49,116 nt of DNA from Candidatus Zixiibacteriota bacterium (GTDB lineage: Bacteria; Zixibacteria; MSB-5A5; UM-FILTER-46-8), in assembly GCA_014730345.1 (NCBI GenBank), contig WJIJ01000016.1:1-49116 (forward strand), read 5' to 3'. Each line of letters begins with the position of its first letter. Position 1 is the first letter of the stretch. A program made the position numbers and the translations under genes. The notes beneath the pieces were generated by a model. The model was given only the letters and a program-made list of their open reading frames with translations. It ran no database searches and was not told where the DNA came from. Of the stretch, positions 18,868 through 28,826 are shown piece by piece.

Positions 18868-20344
18868 CGCCCCCTTCGTATTTTACCAGGAACATACCGC
18901 AGTCAGGGCACCGGCCTTCCTCATCGGATATAGTTTCGCATACAGCCATGGGGCAATGATAGAATCCTTTGTTATTGGTGTGTTCCACCGGGATTAAGTC
19001 CATACCGCATTCTTCACATTTCCCTTCACCGTATTGCAGGATATGGTAATGCTCGGGCATGGGGCAGGTGTAAATGCCGGTAAGGTCTTCTCCCGCGTGT
19101 TCATCGGAGGGGTCATAAACTCGAGAATTGTTTTCCAGGGATTCACTCAGGCGTGATTCGGAGTCGAGAAGGAATTGCCCGGAGGTAACCACGCGTTCGC
19201 CCCGGGTTAAACCATCGAGTATCTCAACATAATCATCATCGCCCACGGCTCCAGTTTTTACCGCGCGCGCCTGATACGCTCCTTCGCCCGCTTCGACATA
19301 TACCAGCCTACGGGTACCGCTGTTGATAACCGCTTTCAAAGGTATGGACAGTTGATTCGAGCGTTCGGTTGAATTTACATTTATCTCTGCGTACATATCC
19401 GGCTTCAGTTTCAGTCCGCGGTTGGGAATATTTACTCGAATCTCTATTTGACCTTTGTTATTTAAAAATGGCGAGATGTATGTTATTTCCCCTTTATACA
19501 ATTCACCCGGCAGGTTGGGAACGCGGACTTCCGCCATCTGTCCTTCTTCCAGGAAGGGGAAGTCTTGTTCATAGACATATCCGACAGCCCATACTTCGGA
19601 AACATCCGCTATCCGGTATATACTTTTGCCTTCCATGATGTGGTCGCCGGAATTGATTTTTTTCTCAATTACGATCCCGTTGACAGGTGAACGGATGACC
19701 ATATTCCGCGTTATTTCCCCGTTGGTTTCAAGAGCTTTTAGCTGGTCTTCGGAGATATCCCAATTCTTTAATCGTGCCAGGGAAGCTTCAACCAGTTCGC
19801 CGGGATCGAAATTGCCACCGGTACCAACAGTTTTCAAGTTGGCGCTGTTTTTTAATGCCGATAGATATTCACGTTGGGCCGCTACCAGTTCCGGAGAATA
19901 AAGTTCAAGCAACGCCTGTCCTTTCGATACACGCGCGCCGGTGTAATCAATGTATAGCTTTTCGGCCCAGCCGGAAGTTTTAAGGTTCACAGTTTTAACC
20001 ATCGGTTCAGCATATTCAATTTTGCCGAATGCCCTGATAGTTTTGGTGATGATTCGGGATTGCGCGGTTTCGGTTGTCAGGCCGATATTATGAGTAGTAA
20101 CCGGATCAATAGTAATCGATGAGCCGTTGCCGCCGGCTCCATCTTTTTTAGGCGTTAGTTTCATACCGCACAACGGGCAGTAGCCCGGTTCTTCGCTGAT
20201 AATCTCAGGGTGCATTCCGCAGGTGTATAATTGGGTATTATCTGAAACAGCCTTCGCGGCATTATTAGAACCTGACACGAAGATAAAGTACCCCGCTCCG
20301 AATCCGATTATAAGTGATATTGTTATTATAATTATATTTTTCAT
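18854..20344 (-). CDS. cusB: CusB-type membrane fusion protein with three heavy-metal-binding-domain motifs
   Basis: YTCGMHPEIISEEPGYCPLCGMKLTP at the N-terminus; RND adaptor core; C-terminal YTCPMPEHYHILQYGEGKCEECGMDLIP and FYHCPMAVCETISDEEGRCPDCGMFLV. Confidence 0.92.
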   Translation of the reverse strand: MKNIIIITISLIIGFGAGYFIFVSGSNNAAKAVSDNTQLYTCGMHPEIISEEPGYCPLCGMKLTPKKDGAGGNGSSITIDPVTTHNIGLTTETAQSRIITKTIRAFGKIEYAEPMVKTVNLKTSGWAEKLYIDYTGARVSKGQALLELYSPELVAAQREYLSALKNSANLKTVGTGGNFDPGELVEASLARLKNWDISEDQLKALETNGEITRNMVIRSPVNGIVIEKKINSGDHIMEGKSIYRIADVSEVWAVGYVYEQDFPFLEEGQMAEVRVPNLPGELYKGEITYISPFLNNKGQIEIRVNIPNRGLKLKPDMYAEINVNSTERSNQLSIPLKAVINSGTRRLVYVEAGEGAYQARAVKTGAVGDDDYVEILDGLTRGERVVTSGQFLLDSESRLSESLENNSRVYDPSDEHAGEDLTGIYTCPMPEHYHILQYGEGKCEECGMDLIPVEHTNNKGFYHCPMAVCETISDEEGRCPDCGMFLVKYEGGGDDK

Positions 20345-21633
20345 TGTATCGCCTCCATTTTAGCTCCGGTTAATTCATCGATATCAGCCAGGGCGGAGTT
20401 ATATTCCATCAACAGTTTGAGCCGTTCCAGTTCAAATTCCATCAACCTTGTTTGAGCCATAATACGGTTTAAAAAATCGGTCTTTCCCACGCGGTAGGCA
20501 ATATCCGATGACTCCAGCGCCGCCTTCGCCAGAGGTATTATCGAATCCTCGTACAGCTTTATGCTCTCCGCCTTTCTATCAATTTCCAATAATGTGTTTT
20601 CAATTTCGTTTTTAATGAATAGCTCGATCGAGTATCGTTCGCTTTCGCTGGTAGAGCGCATCGCCGATGCTTCATCCACTTTATGGTTCTGTTTGAACCC
20701 GAACCATAACGGGATAGAAAAACCGACCTTCGCCGATACAAAATCCTCTCCCGGCAAGGCGTCCATAGCCACTTCCTCCCGGATCCGGTACTCGAATCCC
20801 AGGAAGATATCCGGCATATATTCCGCCTTCGCCAGCGATTCGCGTTTCTCGCTTATCGCGATATTGCTCTCAGCGGATTTTATCAGGGGATTATTCTCCA
20901 TAGCCAGCGCTATCAGCGGATCAATCGCTATAGGTTGCCGTAGGACACCCGGCAAATCTCCTTTCAGGTCATCGATTTCTTCCGGGATTCCAGTCAACCG
21001 ACGCAAATCGGAAAGGGCCGATTTGGTCATCCTGACAGCTTCGCGTTCTCTATCCTCCAGTTTCACCAGTGATGTTTGGGCATTTAAAACATCCTGGGCT
21101 AATCCATCGCCGTTGGCGTAGCGGGTCTGGGCAACTTCAACCAGAGCTTCTGTCAAATCGGTATATCGGTCAAGAATGCTGTCCGCCAGTTTCCAATAAG
21201 AGTAGTTATAATAAACCTGTTTTATCTTCATCTCGGTCTCATTGGCGATTAACTCCTTATTAAACCCGGCTTTTTCAGCGTCTAAATTAGCTATTGAACT
21301 GAGATTGCCGAGTTTCGAAAACCAGGGTATCTTCTGGGTTATGCCGATTGCTATACCTGTCATGGGAGTTTCATCCAGCGCCAATGAACTGCGAGGCAAG
21401 TTGGACGCCGCAATCGATAAAACAGGATCCGGCAGGGCCCCCGCGTATTTGGATTTGTAATTTTTCGCCCGATATGCATAATCGGCGCCCTGTATTCCCG
21501 GATTATTTATCATAGCCCTCTCAATCAAACTATCGAGTTCTGAATCCCGTTTTGGGGCGTTTTGGGCAATGATGATATCCGGTATAAACAGGGCAATTAC
21601 AACCATTATCCAGTAAATGGTCGATTTTAACAT
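20341..21633 (-). CDS. cusC: CusC/TolC-type outer membrane efflux protein
   Basis: Signal peptide; TolC-like coiled-coil repeats; ATGA overlap with the membrane fusion protein gene. Confidence 0.88.
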   Translation of the reverse strand: MLKSTIYWIMVVIALFIPDIIIAQNAPKRDSELDSLIERAMINNPGIQGADYAYRAKNYKSKYAGALPDPVLSIAASNLPRSSLALDETPMTGIAIGITQKIPWFSKLGNLSSIANLDAEKAGFNKELIANETEMKIKQVYYNYSYWKLADSILDRYTDLTEALVEVAQTRYANGDGLAQDVLNAQTSLVKLEDREREAVRMTKSALSDLRRLTGIPEEIDDLKGDLPGVLRQPIAIDPLIALAMENNPLIKSAESNIAISEKRESLAKAEYMPDIFLGFEYRIREEVAMDALPGEDFVSAKVGFSIPLWFGFKQNHKVDEASAMRSTSESERYSIELFIKNEIENTLLEIDRKAESIKLYEDSIIPLAKAALESSDIAYRVGKTDFLNRIMAQTRLMEFELERLKLLMEYNSALADIDELTGAKMEAIQ

Positions 21634-21714
21634 TGTATCCTTCCTTAAAAATTGTATTCAAGCATCATTCGCTTATAAACTAAGCGTCAATTAGAATAGA
21701 ACTAAGGAAGTATA

Positions 21715-22113
21715 TCAATTCAGGAAACTGTGGTTGCTGAGATAAATCGGAGGTGGTTTGTAGTTTGATGAATAAAAAACACCGATAATTCCGGGTTCAA
21801 AACCGGGAGCAATTATATGATTATCTTCCTCCGCGGAGGTTTGCATTGGATCGTTTATCCGGATTTGCGGTTTTTCAACTATGCCTCTTTCCGCGGGGGG
21901 CATCGCCGGAGTTTCATTCATCCGGCAGTTGCAGGCGGATGAAAGACCATCAGCGCTTTCAGCGCGGTCCATACCGGTACAACAGCATATAGAGCCGCAA
22001 TTCGAGCTGTACATGGCCGCTTCTATGGACATAGCCGTAAATGGCGTTGTCAGGAGCATCCCCAATGTCAATAAGTTGAGAACCAACCTGTATATTTTAA
22101 CATTTAACAGCAT
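21715..22113 (-). CDS. small Cys-rich exported protein upstream of the efflux operon
   Basis: Likely start at internal Met (MLLNVKIYRLVLNLLTLGMLLTTPFTAMS...) of ORF-track 21715..22176; Cys cluster SNCGSICCCTGMD...ACNCRM. Confidence 0.55.
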   Translation of the reverse strand: MLLNVKIYRLVLNLLTLGMLLTTPFTAMSIEAAMYSSNCGSICCCTGMDRAESADGLSSACNCRMNETPAMPPAERGIVEKPQIRINDPMQTSAEEDNHIIAPGFEPGIIGVFYSSNYKPPPIYLSNHSFLN

Positions 22114-22434
22114 ATTTTCGCCGGTCGTTATTGGTGTCATATTCCAATAAACGGCAAAACCCGACCAAAGTTCCATGATTTCGTAACTCCATGTATCGTA
22201 GGGAATAAACCGTCGGCAATTACGGATGATTGTATACCGGTTTCATTTATTTATCGCTTCTATTATCAAAATATAATTTTCAAATAAATGTACAAAAACG
22301 CAATTTTTAACGAATTCTAAATCTTTCCCTCACATATAACTAAAGTTAAGATGTAATTATAGCCATCTTGTGTAACGTCATGAAATCCATCCTTATAATG
22401 AGTAAGGTAGCTTCATAGAAAAGAGAGAAGAACT

Positions 22435-24825
22435 ATGGTAAAAGCCGATTTACATTTGCATTCGAAATTCTCAGAACGCCCCAGTGAATGGTTCTTAAAT
22501 AAACTGGGCGCCGCGGAATCCTATACAGAGCCGGAGACAATATACCAGATGGCGAAAGAGCGGGGTATGGATTATGTTACTATCACCGACCATAACCGTA
22601 TCGGGGGTTCCCTCGAATTAAAGGCGAAGTATAACGATGTTTTTACCGGAGTAGAGGCTACTACCTATTTCCCCGGGGACGGCTGTAAAATCCATCTTTT
22701 GATTTACGGCCTGAATGGAGACCAGTTCGATGAGATCCAGCGTTTGCGGAACGACATTTACCAACTCCGTGAATATGTTCTGGAACAACGACTTGCGCAC
22801 TCGGTTGCCCATGCCACCTATTCGGTTAACGGCAAGTTGAGCATGGAGCATCTGGAAAAGCTGGTGCTTATGTTCGATGTTTTTGAAGGTATCAACGGCG
22901 GACGGAACAAACCGAATAACCAGGGATGGATGTATTTCCTGAAATCCTTGAACAAGGAAAAGATAAATGAATTAAAAAAGCGCCATGGTATTAAACCCGC
23001 CCGGCGGGATCCATGGGTAAAAGGTTTTACCGGCGGCTCCGATGACCATGCCGGAATCTATATAGCTCAGACCTACACCCTGGCCGGCGCCGGTTCAATA
23101 AAAGAATTTTTAGCGCAGATAAGGGACCGCAAAACCTTTGCCGAGGGCCGTTCCAATGATTACAAGTCGTTGGCGTTCACAGTGTATAAAGTTGCCCATG
23201 ATTTCTCGCGCGACCGGAGCAAACCCCTCATTAATGCATTCCCGCTTTCCAAACTTGGTGATTTAATATTTGAAGACAAGAAGCTTTCATTCGCCGATCG
23301 CATGATGTTAGCCGTTAGCAAGTCCAACGCCCAGGCCGGCTACCAGAAAAAGATTACTGAATTCGTGGACCAGCTCAGTAAACAGAAAATCGCCGCCTCC
23401 ACCGAGTCCAACCTCGATTTGCTCTACGATAAAATCGCGGAAATAGTTGATGACATGAGCGCCAACCTGGTCGATTCGGTGGAAAGCAACCTTAGCAACA
23501 AAGACGTGTTCTCTGTAATGGGCAATTTATCAGGAGCGATCCCCGCCGTCTTCCTGCTGGCGCCGTTTTTCTCCAGTTTCAAGCATCTCAACAGCAACCG
23601 CCAACTCCTTAATCGGTTAACCGCCGATTTACAACCGCAGAACGAACGTAAAATTCTGTGGTTTACCGATACTTTCAATGATTTGAACGGCGTCTCGGTT
23701 ACCCTTAAACATCTCGGGTGGGAATTCTACGCCAAGGGGGTCAACATCCAGTTTGTAACATCTTTGTTAGACAGCGAAAACAGCAGTGATCTTCCTCCAA
23801 ATGTCATCAACCTGCCCCAGGCGGGAACATTCAGACTGCCTTATTATGAAAACTATATCATGAAAGTCCCTTCGTTGCTAAAGACATTGAAGATTCTGCA
23901 TAATGTCAATCCGGATGAGATATTTATCAGCACCCCCGGTCCCATAGGAATAACAGGCATGGTCATGGCCAAACTTTTCTCCATTCCCACAACCGGCATC
24001 TACCACACCGACTTTACTCTCGAATTAAGCGAGATAGCCAAGGATGCCGAGTCAGTGGTCAACCTGGTCGAAAGCGGTACCCGCTGGTTCTATTCGCTTA
24101 TGGACCATATCAAAGTTCCCACCAACGCCTATATTAATATACTCGGCGAAAGGGGTCTTGATAAATCCAGGATGAGCGTATTCCCCAGGCATATCGATAT
24201 GGAACTGTTCAGCAAAAAGGACCCCGCCGAATGGGACGGCTATAAAGTTGACCTTCCCGATGGACTGAACCTGCTGTATGTCGGACGGGTCTCAAAAGAT
24301 AAAAATCTCGAATTTCTAATAGAGGCTTATCGCGAGTTACGTTCCCGGAAGGATAATATTAATTTAATAGTAACCGGCGATGGGCCGTATCTCGAGGAAA
24401 TGAAAAAAGAATTGAACGGCGACGGCCGCGTGGTTTTCACCGGCAGGGTTCCATCCGAACATCTGCCCCAGATTTACTCCCAGGGACACGCCCTCATCTT
24501 CCCGAGCGTTACCGATACTTTTGGGATGGTCGTTCTCGAAGCCCATTGTTGCGAGCTTCCCGCGTACGTATCCGACCAGGGCGGGCCGCAGGAGATTATC
24601 GTGGATAAGGAGACCGGCTACGTTCTTCCCGCTCTCCACAAGGAAAGCTGGGTGGACTCGATTCTTAAACTCGATAAAATGGTCAACGAAAATTCTGAAG
24701 AATACTTCCGCATGCGCCAGAACGCCCGCTCTCGGGCCGCGCAATGGGCCAGCTGGGAATCCCTTATAAAGGGTTTGGTTGACCACGAGCCGCAGATTAA
24801 GCCGGCTCACGCAGGGGATAATTAA
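22435..24825 (+). CDS. PHP-domain/glycosyltransferase family 4 fusion protein
   Basis: N-terminal DLHLHSKFSERPS...YVTITDHNRIGG and GGSDDHAGIY (PHP metal-site motifs); C-terminal GT4: LLYVGRVSKDKNLEFLIEAY, VVFTGRVPSEHLPQIYSQGHALIFPSVTDTFGMVVLEAHCCELPAYVSDQGGPQEIIV. Confidence 0.88.
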   Translation: MVKADLHLHSKFSERPSEWFLNKLGAAESYTEPETIYQMAKERGMDYVTITDHNRIGGSLELKAKYNDVFTGVEATTYFPGDGCKIHLLIYGLNGDQFDEIQRLRNDIYQLREYVLEQRLAHSVAHATYSVNGKLSMEHLEKLVLMFDVFEGINGGRNKPNNQGWMYFLKSLNKEKINELKKRHGIKPARRDPWVKGFTGGSDDHAGIYIAQTYTLAGAGSIKEFLAQIRDRKTFAEGRSNDYKSLAFTVYKVAHDFSRDRSKPLINAFPLSKLGDLIFEDKKLSFADRMMLAVSKSNAQAGYQKKITEFVDQLSKQKIAASTESNLDLLYDKIAEIVDDMSANLVDSVESNLSNKDVFSVMGNLSGAIPAVFLLAPFFSSFKHLNSNRQLLNRLTADLQPQNERKILWFTDTFNDLNGVSVTLKHLGWEFYAKGVNIQFVTSLLDSENSSDLPPNVINLPQAGTFRLPYYENYIMKVPSLLKTLKILHNVNPDEIFISTPGPIGITGMVMAKLFSIPTTGIYHTDFTLELSEIAKDAESVVNLVESGTRWFYSLMDHIKVPTNAYINILGERGLDKSRMSVFPRHIDMELFSKKDPAEWDGYKVDLPDGLNLLYVGRVSKDKNLEFLIEAYRELRSRKDNINLIVTGDGPYLEEMKKELNGDGRVVFTGRVPSEHLPQIYSQGHALIFPSVTDTFGMVVLEAHCCELPAYVSDQGGPQEIIVDKETGYVLPALHKESWVDSILKLDKMVNENSEEYFRMRQNARSRAAQWASWESLIKGLVDHEPQIKPAHAGDN

Positions 24826-24898
24826 TTTCTGTCGTCAATGACGGCGCGTGGTTGAGTTACATTGAGAATAATTACACAGCAAACGTGTGAGGAGTGTC

Positions 24899-26317
24899 AT
24901 GAATATATGCGTTGTAGGAACCGGATATGTTGGTCTTGTCGCGGGAACAGGTCTTGCCGATTTCGGCATGAATGTTACCTGCGTTGACAACGACCCCGAA
25001 AAAATCGAAATATTGAACAACGGCGGCGTACCAATTTATGAAATAGGCCTGGCTGAATTAATCCAGCGGAATGTACGCCAGAACAGGCTTCATTTCACCA
25101 CCGACCTGGCTTCCGCCGTGGAAAAAAGCCTCGTTATCTATGTAGCCGTGGGAACGCCGTCGCGTCCCGATGGCAGCGTTAACCTCGAATATTTCGATAA
25201 AGTCGGCGTAGAAATCGGAAAGGCGATGAAGGATTACAAGGTTATCGCCATTAAAAGCACCGTGCCGGTCGGTTCGGCAAAAAGACTTCGCCAAATTGTC
25301 GAAGAAAACCAGTCCGAACCAGTGGAGTTCGATATAGTTTCCAATCCCGAATTCCTCCGTGAAGGCGCCGCCGTTCAGGATTTCACCCACCCCGACAGGG
25401 TTATCCTCGGCTCGGATTCCAAAAGGGCGCTGGCTATCATGAAAGATATCTACCGCCCGCTCTACTTGCTGGAAACGCCGATTATCACTACCAATAACGA
25501 AACTGCCGAGATGATAAAATACGCGTCGAATACCATGCTCGCCCTGCGTATCTCCTTCATCAACGAAATCGCTAACCTGTGCGATGAAGTGGGCGCCGAT
25601 GTCTACGATGTAGCCCGCGCCGTGGGTATGGACAAACGTATCGGCCCCAAGTTTCTGCATCCCGGACCCGGTTTCGGCGGCTCATGCCTGCCCAAGGATG
25701 TGAAAGCTTTAAACGCCCTCGCCAATGAAAACAGCTATGAGTTCAAACTGACCCGGGCGGTTATCGATGCCAACGAACGGCAGAAAAACCTTATCGTGGA
25801 AAAGGCCGAGAAATTCTTCGGCACCCTCGCCGGCAAGAAGGTCGCCCTTTTGGGAATGGCATTCAAGCAGAACACCGATGATATCCGCGAAGCGCCCTCT
25901 CTTTCGGTAATACGCGATCTAAAACGCGCCGGAGCGGTTATCAATGTTTTCGATCCCATCGCTCTTGATTCAGCCAAACGGGAAGTCGATGGCGTTAATT
26001 TCTGCGAGGATGCTTTTTCCGCGTGCCGGGACGCGCATTTGGCGATTGTAATCACCGAGTGGAACGAATTCCGCAACCTGAACCTTAGCAAATTGAAAAA
26101 TGTAATGGCCCAGGCGAATATCTTTGATACCCGCGATATTTACAATCCCGAACGCCTGCGCGAGATGGGTTTCTCGTACCTTACTATAGGGCGCGGTTCG
26201 TACCGGCATATTGCTCCTTCCTTCAATGATATAACCTTCGCCTTGCCCGAAAGGATAAAGCGCAGGATCAATTTCGAAGTAACCGACATTTCCAATCATG
26301 TCGGCGCGAATAATTAA
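24899..26317 (+). CDS. ugd: UDP-glucose 6-dehydrogenase
   Basis: MNICVVGTGYVGLVAGTGLADFG, VNVGTPSRPDGS-type motif, SNPEFLREGAAVQDF, NEIANLCDEVGADVYDVARAVGMDKRIGPKFLHPGPGFGGSCLPKDVKAL. ATG at 24899 preferred (gaggagtgtcATG). Confidence 0.95.
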   Translation: MNICVVGTGYVGLVAGTGLADFGMNVTCVDNDPEKIEILNNGGVPIYEIGLAELIQRNVRQNRLHFTTDLASAVEKSLVIYVAVGTPSRPDGSVNLEYFDKVGVEIGKAMKDYKVIAIKSTVPVGSAKRLRQIVEENQSEPVEFDIVSNPEFLREGAAVQDFTHPDRVILGSDSKRALAIMKDIYRPLYLLETPIITTNNETAEMIKYASNTMLALRISFINEIANLCDEVGADVYDVARAVGMDKRIGPKFLHPGPGFGGSCLPKDVKALNALANENSYEFKLTRAVIDANERQKNLIVEKAEKFFGTLAGKKVALLGMAFKQNTDDIREAPSLSVIRDLKRAGAVINVFDPIALDSAKREVDGVNFCEDAFSACRDAHLAIVITEWNEFRNLNLSKLKNVMAQANIFDTRDIYNPERLREMGFSYLTIGRGSYRHIAPSFNDITFALPERIKRRINFEVTDISNHVGANN

Positions 26318-26518
26318 TTTATTGCTTATCGCTTAAAGCGCCCGGAAGATTTTTATAATTATTCCGACGAGAAGCCAACATCTTAATATGTCATTCCCGC
26401 GTAGCGGCTTGATGAAAAACGCGCTACGTATGGCATGTTTAGTTTGCCTCGTTTTATCGAGGTAAAATAAGCATGTTAAGTTAAAGAGCATGATCTTTGA
26501 ATAAATAGCACATCCTTC

Positions 26519-26568
26519 CTGTCATCCCCGCGAAATAGCCAGAGTCTATCGTAGGCGGGAATCCATTT
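26519..26568. repeat. degenerate dispersed-type inverted repeat (gtcatccccgcg...ggcgggaatcca)
   Basis: tgtcatccccgc ... gcgggaatccat resembles intergenic repeats in many genomes; a partial relative (tgtcattcccgcg) lies near 26390. Confidence 0.4.
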
Positions 26569-26744
26569 TCCCCCTTGACACCTCAACAAAGCCAGATCAT
26601 TAAACTGATGTATCTCAAATAACAAGAATCCCTCACCACCCCATTTAAACAAAACCCCCATTTTTTATTGCATATCGCTTCCCTTCCCATTAATAATAAT
26701 CCGTTGCAAAATTAATCATCAATTTCAGGTTACAGGATTATTTT

Positions 26745-27389
26745 ATGAAATATACAGAACATGCCCATCAAAAATACTCGGCCGAATGGGACCGTATGCT
26801 GTCCCATTCATTTATCACCGAGCTGGCGGAAGGCAAACTCGCCGATGAAATCTTCGATTTCTGGGCCCTGCAGGATTATATCTTCGTCCGCGAAGCCATC
26901 CGTTTCTTCGGTATCCTCATGGCCAAACTTCCCCGCGAATACCAACAGCCGATTCAGCAGAGCACTGCCGGACTCGAACACGAGTTGAAAATTTTCGAGG
27001 AATACGGCGAAAAGCGCGGGCTCGATTTCGCGGGCGCCCAACCCACGCCCATTAACGATGCCTACGTTAACTTCCTTATCGCGACCGCGTACAACGAGGA
27101 CCGGGACGCAAATTTCGTGGTGCTGTATACCGCGGAGAAGGCTTATCACGAAGCATGGAAAAAGGTACGCGCGGGATTAAAGCCGGGAACTCCTTACGAG
27201 GGATTTATCAACAACTGGGCCGGTGATGATTTTGCCAATTATGTTCAATGGCTGGATACCGAGCTGAACAAAATGGTTGAAGGCTACCCGGAAAGCAGGA
27301 TCGCGTATCTCGATGATATTTTCCTGAAGACTGTCCGTTATGAGCATCTTTTCTGGGAGATGGCTTACGGCAGGCTGGAATGGTTATAG
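26745..27389 (+). CDS. TenA/thiaminase II family protein
   Basis: All-helical; DFWALQDYIFVREAIRFFGILMAKLP, GLEHELKIFEEYGEKRGL, PTPINDAYVNFLIATAYNEDRDANFVVLYTAEKAYHEAW. Confidence 0.82.
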   Translation: MKYTEHAHQKYSAEWDRMLSHSFITELAEGKLADEIFDFWALQDYIFVREAIRFFGILMAKLPREYQQPIQQSTAGLEHELKIFEEYGEKRGLDFAGAQPTPINDAYVNFLIATAYNEDRDANFVVLYTAEKAYHEAWKKVRAGLKPGTPYEGFINNWAGDDFANYVQWLDTELNKMVEGYPESRIAYLDDIFLKTVRYEHLFWEMAYGRLEWL

Positions 27390-27393
27390 CGGA

Positions 27394-28812
27394 TTATCCA
27401 GGGACGCCTTTCTTCTGAATTCCTGAACCGGATATCTGCTCGCGAAGGAAGATACCATCTTCCTTCATGGGCAAATAAACTATTTTACCCGGGCGGAAAT
27501 ATACATCGGGGACCGAGTTAACGTCGCCGAAATCGCGGAATCTTGCTTTCGATGAACACGAAAGCAGGTAGTACCATACCGCGCGGGCAAACTCACCGGC
27601 TTCTTCCTCCTCAAGTGAACAGGGAGCGGTTTTGACATTCATGGAATCGCGGTACTCCAGATCCGGCTGGCACCGTGTTAAATCGGCGGCGAATTTCCAG
27701 GCGCTGTGGGGATTGGTGATTTTAAAGCCCGGAATGTAGAATTTGAATATTTCATCGGAGCTGTCATCGATGAACACCGAAAGACTGCTTCCGATTATGG
27801 CCATTGCTGATTGATATGTCAACAACTCGGCGCCATGGGCAAATGTGGTTTCGAACTGCCAGAACGGGTAGTAACTTACATCGTCGAACCCTTCATGTTT
27901 AGCGAAAAGAAATTCCTTTTGGGCGAGTCCGTTTTGCTGGAGATGCCATCCCCGTCCGCAATTCCCACAATGAAATGTAATCGCGCTTCCCCCGGCGGGT
28001 AAATCAGCCCCGCACTCCGGGCAGTGATGGGGCACTATTTTCTGGGAGGCGATGCTGTCGAAACCATCGGTTTCGGCAATTCCCCGCCATTCGCCTTTGT
28101 TCAATGACAACTCTTTTTTGGCAAGCCCATCGATTACCAGATGGAACATGCCTTCCTTGTTGATAAAGGGAGAAACCCATATCGGCATGTAGACCAGCGT
28201 TAATACTTCTCCAATAAGCTCATTGTAAAAAGCCCGTTCCTGGTTCCGTATTCCCCCGGTGCGTTCGTAGGCCATCTCCCGGGCGGTATCCATCAGGATA
28301 TCCGGTTGGATAATTTTAGCCACGCCCTCTAAATGCTCCGGCATAGTAGGGCAGAGTTCGAGGGTGCGGGAGCGGATTCCCATGAATATATTCCTGAAGG
28401 TCTCGATATTCGTCCCCGGAAAATTTAAATCGAATGGTTTGCTGATTACGTTGACCTTCGGTTCGGTTTCCAGTATTGTACCGTCCTCGAATTCATACCT
28501 GTCATTGTCTATCAACAGCGAATAATGCGCGCCCCGGAAACGCCAATAAGGGAGGTAGTACAATTTCGGGTCGTAAAATTGGGTTGGCAGGGGAACCCGC
28601 AGGCGTTTGCATGCCCCCTCGGTTACGAATTTTATGCTCCGTTCATCGAGTTCCGTGTTCAGGTAATACTTCAGCACCCTCTGCGGAGAAATCAACAGCA
28701 GTACTTTGGAGCAGTACGGGCATTTTACCGAGTGGTCCCCCTCGGGAAATGTTATCGGCGCACCGCACTGGGTGCAGTTTATCCGTATCTTTTCCGATGA
28801 TGAATCGAACAA
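27394..28812 (-). CDS. uncharacterised multi-zinc-ribbon protein
   Basis: INCTQCGAPITFPEGDHSVKCPYCSK and HHCPECGADLPAGGSAITFHCGNCGRGW motifs; no other recognised domain. Confidence 0.75.
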   Translation of the reverse strand: MFDSSSEKIRINCTQCGAPITFPEGDHSVKCPYCSKVLLLISPQRVLKYYLNTELDERSIKFVTEGACKRLRVPLPTQFYDPKLYYLPYWRFRGAHYSLLIDNDRYEFEDGTILETEPKVNVISKPFDLNFPGTNIETFRNIFMGIRSRTLELCPTMPEHLEGVAKIIQPDILMDTAREMAYERTGGIRNQERAFYNELIGEVLTLVYMPIWVSPFINKEGMFHLVIDGLAKKELSLNKGEWRGIAETDGFDSIASQKIVPHHCPECGADLPAGGSAITFHCGNCGRGWHLQQNGLAQKEFLFAKHEGFDDVSYYPFWQFETTFAHGAELLTYQSAMAIIGSSLSVFIDDSSDEIFKFYIPGFKITNPHSAWKFAADLTRCQPDLEYRDSMNVKTAPCSLEEEEAGEFARAVWYYLLSCSSKARFRDFGDVNSVPDVYFRPGKIVYLPMKEDGIFLREQISGSGIQKKGVPG

Positions 28813-28826
28813 TAAATCGCTCCCCG

